64,000 nt of DNA. Origin: Armillaria gallica (taxonomy: Eukaryota > Basidiomycota > Agaricomycetes > Agaricales > Physalacriaceae). The position numbers and the translations under genes were made by a program. Location of the stretch: NCBI GenBank assembly GCA_037576215.1, contig JBANDB010000021.1, positions 434,001-498,000 on the forward strand, in the 5' to 3' direction. Positions 56,392 through 64,000 of this stretch are shown here, piece after piece (the first letter of the stretch is position 1; each line of letters begins with the position of its first letter). The notes under the pieces were generated by a model. It was not told where the DNA came from and ran no database searches. It worked only from the letters and a program-made list of their open reading frames with translations.

Positions 56392-59300
56392 TTATGGGAT
56401 TTCTGTTGCTTCGTACGGCGATTTCGAGCTTGTCGAGGGGTCGTCGTTGCCACCAAACCAATCCCAGTCGAGTTCTTGGTCGTACCAAACTTTTCGACCA
56501 GTGAATGGATCCGTATAGGACTGCCAATCTCCTGTCTCTTGTTTGGTGCGATTCACTCTTTCTGCCAGATATTCGTCGACTAGTTCATCGGCGTCCATGT
56601 CGTCTTCCTTTACCCAGCTGTTGGATTCCGGTCCATATCCTTTCCATTTGACGAAGTAGTCTGTGACCCAGTGCCATGGCTCGCCAGCCTTTCCTTGGAC
56701 CTTTCGGTCTCTATGGTCAAGTACATGCTCGATTTCATAGTGCTCCTCCCCGTCAACAAGGGCGGGTGGTGGCGGAGGCGGCTGTTCCTGGTTAGGGAAT
56801 GCGGGTGGTATGTACGGGGTCAGGAGTGATTCGTTGAATACTGGATGGACGCGCCAGCCTGGAGGGAGTTTTAATTTGTATGCCGAAGCTCCGATTTTGG
56901 CGATGATAGGGAAGGGGCCCATTTTTTTGTCTGCAAGTTTTTTCTTCGGACGTGGAAGTGCCAGATTGCTCGTATCGAGCCACACTTTGTCTCCCACCGA
57001 GTAATCAACTGCAGGTCTTTTCTTTTTGTCGTATTGGGCTTTCATCTGGTCGGTGGCTTTTTCGAGTGCTTGCTTGGCCTCGGCATGGATTTTCTGTATA
57101 TCTGAAATGAAGGTGTTTGAGGCCGGTGTTCTAAAGGGTGCTCGGGGTCATACGGCACCAGGGAGGACCTCGACGATATAGCCATGGGTAACCTCGAAGG
57201 GACTTTTACCCGTTGCGGAGTGGGCGCGGTTATTGTGAGAGAAGGCCGCGAGGGAAAGCCATTCCGCCCAGTCATTCTGGCGGTGATTGACGAAAATCCG
57301 GAGGTATTTTTCAATCTCCTGATTTACTCGTTCAGTCTGTCCGTCAGTTTGTGGGTGGTAGGCAGTGGATACGTTTGCCTTGATCTGAAGCAAGTCATAA
57401 AGGTCTTTCATGAACTTGGATACAAACACGGAGCCTCGGTCGCTAATAACGACTTGTGGCATTCCGTGCTTGGCGTAGACTTCGTCTCGTAGAATTTTGG
57501 CCCACCCTTCCGATGACATCTCTGTGGTACATGTGATAGGTATGATCTCCTTGGAGAAACGGTCGACGATCATTAGGATTGCGTCAAAACCGTTACTCTT
57601 GGGTAAACCAGTCACCATGTCGACAGAGATGTGTGTCCAAGGTCGGGATGGGATGGCGTTTGGATGAAGCGGTGCTGCCTTTGCTTGAGTGCTTGACTTG
57701 GTTCGTTGGCACGCCTCGCAGCCGCGGACATAATCTTCTATGTCTTTTTTCATTCTAGGCCACCAATATTCTCGTAAGACGAGTTCTTTAGTCTTTTCTA
57801 TGCCGGGGTGTCCCACCGTGATGTGGTCGTGAACTTGTGCGATTATCTCGCCTCTTAACGCGTGGTCGGAAGGAACGTAAATGCGGGAATCGTAATAGAT
57901 TAACCTGTCATTCATTTTCAGTCCTCGGTCGTGGTTTAGGGAGGTCGCAATGTTTTTGTCCCATCGGTGGTGGTCGAGCGTGGCTTGCTTTATTTTGGAA
58001 TGGGTTTCCTCGATAGTGGGCATGACTAGTGCCCGGAAGTGCTCGGGTTTGAGGATGATGACTTCGTCGTTGTCCTCCTTTCCTTGTTCGTGGTCTGCTC
58101 TGTGACTAAGTAAGTCGGCTTTCTTGTTTGCGGTTCCTGATTTGTGGTGTAGCGTGAAGTGGTATTCGGCCAGCTCAGTAACCCATCGCGCTTGTCGCCG
58201 ATTGAGTTTCTGGGGTTTTCGGAAATACTGGAGGTTTTGGTGGTCCGTCCATATTTCGAAGTCCTGAGCTGCGCCCATTAGGTAGTGCCTCCACTCGTCG
58301 AGCGCGATCATTATCGCGAGCAGTTCCTTGTCGTAAATTTCGTAATTTCGTTCTGTCGTAGTGAGGGATTTGGATAAAAATGCGACCGGGCGCCATTTTC
58401 CATCCTGCTCCTGCGTCAATACCGCACCTATCGCTCCCTCACTTGCATCCGCCTCTACGCGGAATTTTCCTTCTTCGGTGGGTATTGCCAATACCACCTC
58501 TTTGGCTAATAGGCGTTTTAATTCTTCGAACGCGTCCTGTTGCATTTTTCCCCATTTCCATGGATCGTTTCCTGTCAGCTGGGTCATTGGTTTAATGACC
58601 TTGCTGTATCCTTTGATGAAACGTCGGTAGAAATTGGTAAAGCCTAAGAACGACTGGAGCTGTACTTTCTTGGTTGGTACAGGCCACTCTGCGATTCCTG
58701 CGATTTTGACTGGGTCCATGCGAATGCTTCCTTCACTGATGATGACTCCAAGGTATTCCGTTTCCAAGGTTTCGAACTCGCACTTCTCCACTTTAAGAAA
58801 CAGTTTGTTCTTTCGGAGAAGTCTTAGAACCTCGCGCGTGATGCGGCGATGTTCTTCCTTGGTTTTGGACATGATAAGGATGTCATCAAGGTAAACGGTG
58901 ACGACGCCTGATGCAATGAGATTTTTGAAAATGTCATTCATCATCCACTGGAAGGTGGCAGGTGAGTTGGTGAGTCCGAAGAACATAACCGTGGGTTCGA
59001 ACAACCTGCGATTAGTTCTGAACGCCGCCTTCCACTCGTCGCCGCTTTTGATGCGCACGTTGTTGTATCCCCATCGTACGTCAAGCTTGGAAAAATATTT
59101 AGCCCCTCACAACTTGTCCATTAGTTCTGAGATTAAGGGAAGAGGATAACGGTTTTTAATCGTCATCTCGTTGAGTTTCCTATAATCCTGGACTGGTCGT
59201 AGCTTGCCGTCCTTCTTTTTAACGAAGAAGAATGGCGAAGCCATGGGTGACTTAGATGGTCGTATTCGTCCACTCGAGAGGTTCTCGTCTAAGAACTTGT

Positions 59301-61536
59301 CGAGTTCTGCTTGTTCGTTCTGGTTCAAAGGGTATACCTTGCAGTCTAGATTGGCGCTCGCATTTGGAGTAAGTTTGATGGCGTGGTCCCACGTCTTTGG
59401 GTCAGGAAGTTCGTCGAAGCTGTCTTTGTCGAACAGATCGTTGAAATCCCGACACCATTCTGGGACCATTTCTTCGAATGTCTTAGTTTCTTTGTCTGCG
59501 TTGGCCGCGGCGGCTAAGTCATTGGCGTGATGCGCACGTATAAGAATAGCCCGCGTAAAATCTATTGCAAGGATAGTGTCCCCTTCTTCCAGTTCCTCGT
59601 CCCATTTGTCGTCGGGATCCGCATCAGGTAACGTGAATGAGTTTTTACGGCATTCGCATCGTGCAAACGTTAATCCTCCAGTCTTCCAATTGATGATCGG
59701 ATTATGTCGGGCTAACCAATCGTGACCAAGGAAGATCTTCTTATCACCGAGATCTGTTACGGCTAGATCTATTCGTTCAGAATGATCCCCGATTTTGAGT
59801 TCGATCTCGGCGTATTCGGTAATTGATCCTCCCGAGTTTTTGGTTCCGTCGGCGTTATAGACTGGGATTGGAGCGGCTGTTGGTCGGGTCAGGATATTGT
59901 GTTGTCTAACGAATTTTTGACTGATGGCGCTACTGGTGCATCCGCTGTCTATCAACGCGGTCGTAGAGATATTGGAAATTGTTCCTGGAGCCCCGAGCAT
60001 GACGGGGATCACCAGGTCTTTTCCTTTATCGCTCAACGCGCTGATAAGTCGCTTTGGCTCTTGAAGCTCGTGAAGCCACCAGAGCGCATCAATTCGCTTT
60101 ATCCCCCTCATTGCTTCGATCATCGAGTCGACGGCCTCCCCTGTGCGTGCTTTGTGAATCCAGTTTTTTAGAATTGCCTTTGCTTCTGACTCCGTCCGCG
60201 CTTGTACTACGCCGTGTAGAGTCCACTCTGCGCCGAATGGTTTGAGCCATTCTCCATAGGTCTGTCCCTTTGTATAGGTTCGGGACAGTTGCGGGGCCTC
60301 TTCAACCTTCGCGTCACCCCATATGGGCGTGACTACCGTTGGTGAGGTCACCGCATTTTCTAAGTCTAAAAGGGGTAATTTAGCGTTCTTGTTCATCATG
60401 AAACTGGTAACGTCCTCGTGGTCAGGTACTTCGATAAAAGCTACCTGATGCCCCCTTTGCACTGCCTGGGCGCTAGCAGCTTCCAAGCCTGTGGCTTTCT
60501 GGTCGGTCGTGGAACGGGAGTAGCTTTCTGCGAAGGCGTCACTCCTGAGAGGAGCAACAAGGTGGGCTGACACCGCTGCACAACGATTGCCTACGCTTCT
60601 CACCGTTGAGTAGTGGTCGCCTTCACCTGGTTCCTTCGAGCCCGTCTCTGTGATGATCGGGATCCTCGTTTCATTCGGCGTTCCCCCTTCGTCAGGTTGC
60701 CCTTCGCTACGATAGGCATTGGCAACTGATCGGGGGCACTTACCTGACTCCGGTTCGTCCTCTTGGTTCTTCAGGGCGGAGAGCAAATAGACCCTCGCGT
60801 CCCTCGTCTTGTCTAGGGTTGCCTTCGTTAGGGCCTGTAGTCCAGTGTTGCGGGAGCTGGCCTCCGTTGCTGTCTTCAGAGCCCCGTCGTGGGATTTACA
60901 CTCTGCAGCCTGTGAGCAAGTCTCTTTTACCAGAGGAGGTTTCGCTGAAGCTATTCCCTCGAAACTCCCTGCGCGGCAGGGACTCCGTAGAGCTGTGATT
61001 TCAGTGAGGGGACGTTTATGCGGGAGCATAGCTGTCTGCCCTCCTGCCCCATCCGGTCAGACATTCGTCACTGCGGCTTGAAACTCCCCAAGGGAAGGCC
61101 TCGACTGGTGCTCCACCGTTATGATGGGTAGCGATCTGGTGGTCGCTTTGCCATCCGCTTTCGCCTGTAATAGGTTACTCGCCAGATGCTGAGCCGGTAG
61201 CTCGATGACTACCGCGCCCGTACTAGGAATCGTTGACAGTCCCACTGTCACGATTGTCGCTTCGTTAGGCGTAGATAAGACCGCTTCGTTAGGCGGAATG
61301 TTGGTCGCTTCGTTAGGCGTAGATCGAACTGGTGTCTTCGTGACTACCTCGTCCCTTTGATTCAGGTTTAGTTTCTGGTCTGATTGCGAAGTCGCGGGTA
61401 TATTCGAATGCGCGTTTGATACTACAGGCGATATATAAGTACAATCATGAGATGCGATAGGCGTACCAGCCGAAACTAAACCTCGGGCCGCCGAATAGAC
61501 TGAATCATTATCTAGACGGCGGTCTCTTTTACCTCC
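56392..61536 (-). pseudogene. pol polyprotein frame with three TGA stops
   Basis: One reading frame of 1,715 codons, open except for TGA at 61057-61059, 59107-59109 and 57148-57150. The aspartic protease has IDSGCTSS near 59945, then LGHDWLARHNP. RT has SPFFFVKKKDGKLRPVQDYR, FGLTNSPATFQ and YLDD at 58882-58893. RNase H has EADASEGAIGAVLTQ and KELLAIMIALDEW. Integrase has the HHCC zinc motif (H..VGHPG...GCEACQ) near 57800 and D-D-E residues (SVDMVTG, VISDRGSVF, then E in QTERVNQEIE). The C-terminus has a chromodomain (HYEIEHVLDHRDRK, YFVKWKGYGPESNSWV) near 56560-56730. The frame overlaps the gag end by 25 nt in the -1 frame, as expected for programmed frameshifting. Each TGA could come from a CGA Arg codon by one C-to-T change. 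Confidence 0.9.
61258..61322. repeat. Minisatellite encoding PNEA units in pol leader
   Basis: GCTTCGTTAGGCG occurs three times on the plus strand, spaced about 24-30 bp. In the pol frame it gives STPNEATNI, PPNEAVLS and TPNEATIV. Confidence 0.75.
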
Positions 61537-63839
61537 TCAATCGTTGAGAGGCCTTCTTTCATATCCCAGTAAGTGTTTGCGCGTCGCAAAGACTCAGCTC
61601 GGGTCATGGACCGGGTAGGGCAGTCGCGCTTGAAGTGGCCTAGCTTGCCACATCCAAAGCATACTGTTTTGGCTGTTGCTTTGTCGATATTCATCGGCTG
61701 CCCACGTCCTCCATAGGTAGTCCCTGTAGCCGTACTTGTTGTCGGTACAGGAGCTCTAGCTTGACCACCCTGTACAGGCGTGGTCATCTTCTGTGGTCGG
61801 TTTATCGACCCTGTCGTTCCTTCTGCCTGTCTGAGGCGCCAATTGAGATCGATTCGGAGTAGGCGAGCTTTCCATGCCGGGTAGTCGGTTGGTACGTCCC
61901 CATCTGACGAGTAGATAGTGTTTTTGCTCGACTGACGGGCGGCTTTCTTGATCTGCTGTAGCATGATCTGGTCATTATTTCGTACCCCGGCATGGTAGGC
62001 TAGTTCCTCGAAAATCTGGAAGAACTTGTCGCCGTCCTTGTGCTCTGACTGCCTCAGCTTGTCCCACTGCGCATACCTTAGCTGCGAGTCAGCATCCTTC
62101 CAGAATCTTTTGTTGAGTTCCAACTGGAACTCGTCGTATGTTGGATACTTTTGTTCGCCGTCCGCCGTCTTTCCTATGACTTTAGCACACAACTGCCACC
62201 ATCTTCCAGCGTCTCCTGCGAGTCGAGAGACGCAGAAGATGACCTTGTGCGGGTGGTGGTGGAAGTGCCGGTTAAAGACATCGAAGTGCAACTCACACTT
62301 TAGGAAGAAGCGAGCGATGTCGTCAGAGTCCCCTAGAAAGTCGTCGACCTCTTTCAAGATCTTTGGTTTAAAGTCGTCATAGGGGGCTACCGCTCCAGCT
62401 TGTAATTCCCAAGGTATGGGCGGGTCTGGCATTTCAGGAGGTGCCGGGAATCGTGGTAGCATTACCCGTACCGGGGGAGCGGGAGGTGGCTGTGCTGGTA
62501 ATCCACCATCTCCACCGCCTCCGCCGGCTCCATGTCCGCCACCGGCAATCGGTGCGTACCCGGGTTGGTACGTTCCTGGTGCCGCTTGCCTGGTGGCGTA
62601 AACAAACGTGTTAGTGACTCGGGGAGGTGCTACTGGGGGCTCATCTGGCATTGGTTCCTGGATCTTGATCTCGAGCGTGGCTTCTTCGTAAGGGGGAAAA
62701 GTCTCCAATACGGCATCCGGGTGTATCTCGTTCCATAGGAGACGAGCATTTCGCTCCGCCTCATACTGTAAGATCTCGTCGGCTGGGAGATCTGCCTGTC
62801 TTCTAATAAAATAATCGTTCCCGGCTTGGGTTTCTCCCCAAGGCACGAAAAATGGTAACTCGTAGGCGAAATAATTATAGATGTCAACATAGTTTGCTTG
62901 CCTTAGCAATGTAGGAATAGGAATCGAGGGGTCATCGTTTGTTTGATTATAAAAATTGATGGCATCAGTTAGCGTCATCATCACTGGGGTAGTAGGGCGA
63001 CTGCCCGCGCGTCTGCTCGGAGGTCGACTCAGGGATTCCGTCGATATTGAGCCTTGGGAAGGGGGTAGGGGGACGTGCCGGTGGGCCACCGACGGTGGTC
63101 GACTCACTGAGCTCCTCTGGTGGGCGCGTGAGCTCGGGCGGTGGCTGTGGTCGCTCCCTGAATCGCTGGGCGAGCTGCTCCCACACACTTGCTCGAGGGG
63201 GTCGGAGGGTAGACCTTCGAGGCTGTGCTCGCCAACCACTGCGCCTGGGGTTTGAGGGGCCGGCGACGGGCTCCTGGACCTGTACAGGCTCGAGTGGCAA
63301 CTCGCTGGTCTGGATAGAATGATGGGGCGAGTTGCGGACGGGAGCGGGGAAGTAGGCGCTGTAGGGAATGTCGAGATTATCCCAGAGCTCGCTGCTGGTG
63401 AAACCGGCTGCGGGTGTTGGAGTATTGGTGGTCGCGACGGGTCGAGGGTTGTGGCCCATGTTTGGTCTCCTCCCGTGGTTGGTTCGGGGGTGTGTGTCGG
63501 GTGAGGGAGTTCGAGGGACAAGCGCGGCATAGTGGGAAGCGGGATACTCGGAGGTGATGATGACCTCTGCTGGACCCCTTCTGGGAGGGGTAATAGAGCT
63601 TCCCTCCGGGAGCGTGGTAGGAATCGACTCAGAAACGTTGACTTCTTCGATGTCGACTCGCTGCCCAGGGAGGTTGTAGATGGCGCCCGGTCGATGTGGT
63701 ATGGGTGCGACGGTTCGGGGTGGCTGCTGCTCGAGCGGGATGCCATTAGTATTATCGGTAGTGACTGTGGAGGTGCGGTGCGCCTCTTCTTGTCGTCGTA
63801 GTTGCAGCTGCCTTGTTCTGTAGCGGAACCTGATGGCAA
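61512..63839 (-). CDS. gag polyprotein
   Basis: A 775-codon open frame. The structured part starts at MMTLTDAINFYNQTNDD (ATG at 62979-62981), includes VIFCVSRLAGDAGRWWQL and WDKLRQSEHKDGDKFFQIF, which resemble the retrotransposon capsid region, and ends with one zinc knuckle CFGCGKLGHFKRDC (CX2CX4HX4C) near 61620-61665. The first 286 codons are Ser/Pro/Arg-rich and overlap the ORF at 62965-63915 in another frame. They may be non-coding, in which case gag starts at 62981. The stop at 61512-61514 is followed by pol in the -1 frame. Confidence 0.85.
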   Translation of the reverse strand: MPSGSATEQGSCNYDDKKRRTAPPQSLPIILMASRSSSSHPEPSHPYHIDRAPSTTSLGSESTSKKSTFLSRFLPRSRREALLPLPEGVQQRSSSPPSIPLPTMPRLSLELPHPTHTPEPTTGGDQTWATTLDPSRPPILQHPQPVSPAASSGIISTFPTAPTSPLPSATRPIILSRPASCHSSLYRSRSPSPAPQTPGAVVGEHSLEGLPSDPLEQVCGSSSPSDSGSDHSHRPSSRAHQRSSVSRPPSVAHRHVPLPPSQGSISTESLSRPPSRRAGSRPTTPVMMTLTDAINFYNQTNDDPSIPIPTLLRQANYVDIYNYFAYELPFFVPWGETQAGNDYFIRRQADLPADEILQYEAERNARLLWNEIHPDAVLETFPPYEEATLEIKIQEPMPDEPPVAPPRVTNTFVYATRQAAPGTYQPGYAPIAGGGHGAGGGGGDGGLPAQPPPAPPVRVMLPRFPAPPEMPDPPIPWELQAGAVAPYDDFKPKILKEVDDFLGDSDDIARFFLKCELHFDVFNRHFHHHPHKVIFCVSRLAGDAGRWWQLCAKVIGKTADGEQKYPTYDEFQLELNKRFWKDADSQLRYAQWDKLRQSEHKDGDKFFQIFEELAYHAGVRNNDQIMLQQIKKAARQSSKNTIYSSDGDVPTDYPAWKARLLRIDLNWRLRQAEGTTGSINRPQKMTTPVQGGQARAPVPTTSTATGTTYGGRGQPMNIDKATAKTVCFGCGKLGHFKRDCPTRSMTRAESLRRANTYWDMKEGLSTIEEVKETAV

Positions 63840-63915
63840 GAATGAGGGTAAGGGAGACGAAGGTGGCGCTCGGTATTCCTAGTGCGATGGCAATAATCCG
63901 GGCGTCGTCTTCCAT
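62965..63915 (-). CDS. Extra first ORF with membrane segment, 316 aa
   Basis: Starts 42 nt after the 5' LTR, so its ATG should be the first in the element's RNA. MEDDARIIAIALGIP leads into a hydrophobic stretch (about residues 7-29, ATFVSLTLILAIRF) followed by basic RYRTRQLQLRRQ, the layout of a single-pass anchor. The rest is Pro/Arg/Thr-rich and acidic at the end (YYPSDDDAN). It overlaps the N-terminal part of the long gag frame by 875 nt. It ends in a TGA nine bases past the second of two tandem gag ATGs. No homologue recognised. Confidence 0.55.
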   Translation of the reverse strand: MEDDARIIAIALGIPSATFVSLTLILAIRFRYRTRQLQLRRQEEAHRTSTVTTDNTNGIPLEQQPPRTVAPIPHRPGAIYNLPGQRVDIEEVNVSESIPTTLPEGSSITPPRRGPAEVIITSEYPASHYAALVPRTPSPDTHPRTNHGRRPNMGHNPRPVATTNTPTPAAGFTSSELWDNLDIPYSAYFPAPVRNSPHHSIQTSELPLEPVQVQEPVAGPSNPRRSGWRAQPRRSTLRPPRASVWEQLAQRFRERPQPPPELTRPPEELSESTTVGGPPARPPTPFPRLNIDGIPESTSEQTRGQSPYYPSDDDAN

Positions 63916-63943
63916 GGGAATTCTGAGGCAGAATCAGTAAAGG

Positions 63944-63956
63944 AGCTTTGAGCTAA
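63944..63956 (-). other. Primer binding site (self-priming type)
   Basis: In element direction the LTR ends ...TTACA, then one A, then TTAGCTCAAAGCT. It does not begin with TGG as tRNA-primed sites do, but is fully complementary to the LTR segment at 55647-55659. Confidence 0.7.
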
Positions 63957-63957
63957 T

Positions 63958-64000
63958 TGTAAGACCCGAACTTCAATCAAAGGTGAATAGATCGGCTGTA
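63958..64000 (-). repeat. 5' LTR, first 43 bases inside window
   Basis: Begins TGTAAGACCCGAACTTC on the plus strand, identical to 55502-55544 over all 43 visible bases. The rest lies beyond the right edge. Confidence 0.9.

Larger units (their letters stand above)
55502..64000 (-). mobile_element. Ty3/gypsy chromovirus-type LTR retrotransposon
   Basis: A nearly complete element on the minus strand, at least 8.5 kb: 3' LTR 55502-56023, polypurine tract, chromodomain, integrase, RNase H, RT, protease, gag, an extra first ORF, primer site, and the first 43 bases of the 5' LTR, which are identical to the other LTR. Domain order PR-RT-RH-IN-chromodomain defines Ty3/gypsy chromoviruses. The pol frame has three TGA codons, so this copy appears non-autonomous but young. 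Confidence 0.95.

Noticed and set aside
56792..59530. Open frames on the plus strand opposite the gypsy pol region
   Set aside because: They are the antisense shadow of pol and have no domain motifs.
62026..63504. Plus-strand Gly/Val-rich frames opposite gag
   Set aside because: Antisense of the Pro/Ser/Arg-rich gag region; composition explains them.
1..64000. tRNA, rRNA or CRISPR features
   Set aside because: No tRNA box pattern or rRNA sequence stood out by eye, and repeat spacing is unlike CRISPR; small RNA genes cannot be excluded without a covariance search.

Overview
The window looks like a nuclear chromosome segment of a mushroom-forming basidiomycete (Agaricomycetes). Genes are broken by many introns of about 45-65 bp. 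The gene content is typical of that class: a FunK1-type kinase, F-box proteins, a Cop-like sesquiterpene synthase, a microsomal P450, a DUF6534-type membrane protein, a secreted class 3 lipase and a chromodomain Ty3/gypsy retrotransposon. All exon joins were worked out by eye from reading frame, GT/AG (or GC/AG) sites and family motifs; none was tested against transcripts or a database.

Layout. 1-2.7 kb: a left-truncated repetitive element with a 631-codon minus-strand frame running off the window edge. 3.3-5.5 kb: FunK1 kinase (-). 6.2-7.1 kb: damaged kinase-like gene (+). 8.8-10.0 kb: three-finger C2H2 gene (+). 10.7-11.3 kb: basic hypothetical protein. 11.4-15.4 kb: repeat debris with partly duplicated blocks. 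15.5-16.9 kb: sesquiterpene synthase (-) with a microsatellite frameshift. 19.8-21.2 kb: F-box/LRR gene (-) with a dinucleotide frameshift. 21.4-22.0 kb: conserved MGQYW-type protein (-). 23.2-25.0 kb: a paralogue of the C2H2 gene (+), split by a 671-bp hAT-like MITE. 25.3-27.4 kb: repeat unit with inverted 16-bp ends and a decayed USP-like cysteine protease. 27.9-29 kb: GCGTGG-rich repeats. 29.8 kb: small Tyr/Ser/Gly protein. 30.2-31.1 kb: magnesium-dependent phosphatase-1 (-). 32.7-35.0 kb: amino-acid permease (+). 35.2-37.0 kb: F-box protein (+). 37.5-37.8 kb: PDR-type ABC transporter relic. 38.1-40.0 kb: P450 (-). 40.9-42.4 kb: DUF6534-type protein (+). 43.2-43.8 kb: three-exon hypothetical. 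44.3-46.6 kb: unresolved minus-strand coding blocks. 47.0-48.0 kb: APH-type kinase (+). 48.2-48.8 kb: DUF7770-like gene (-). 48.8-53.7 kb: repeat-rich, nearly gene-free. 53.7-55.0 kb: secreted lipase (+). 55.5-64 kb: Ty3/gypsy chromovirus (-), cut by the right edge only inside its 5' LTR.

The host genes do not form an obvious pathway; the terpene synthase and the P450 lie 21 kb apart. The main signals are recent gene damage and retroelement architecture. A MITE whose first three bases supply a stop codon truncates one of two zinc-finger paralogues. Two genes are shifted by simple repeats. The gypsy element carries the hallmarks of Tf1-type self-priming: a primer site 13/13 complementary to an LTR segment lying 35 bases after a TATA box. 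It also has an extra membrane-anchor-like ORF before gag.
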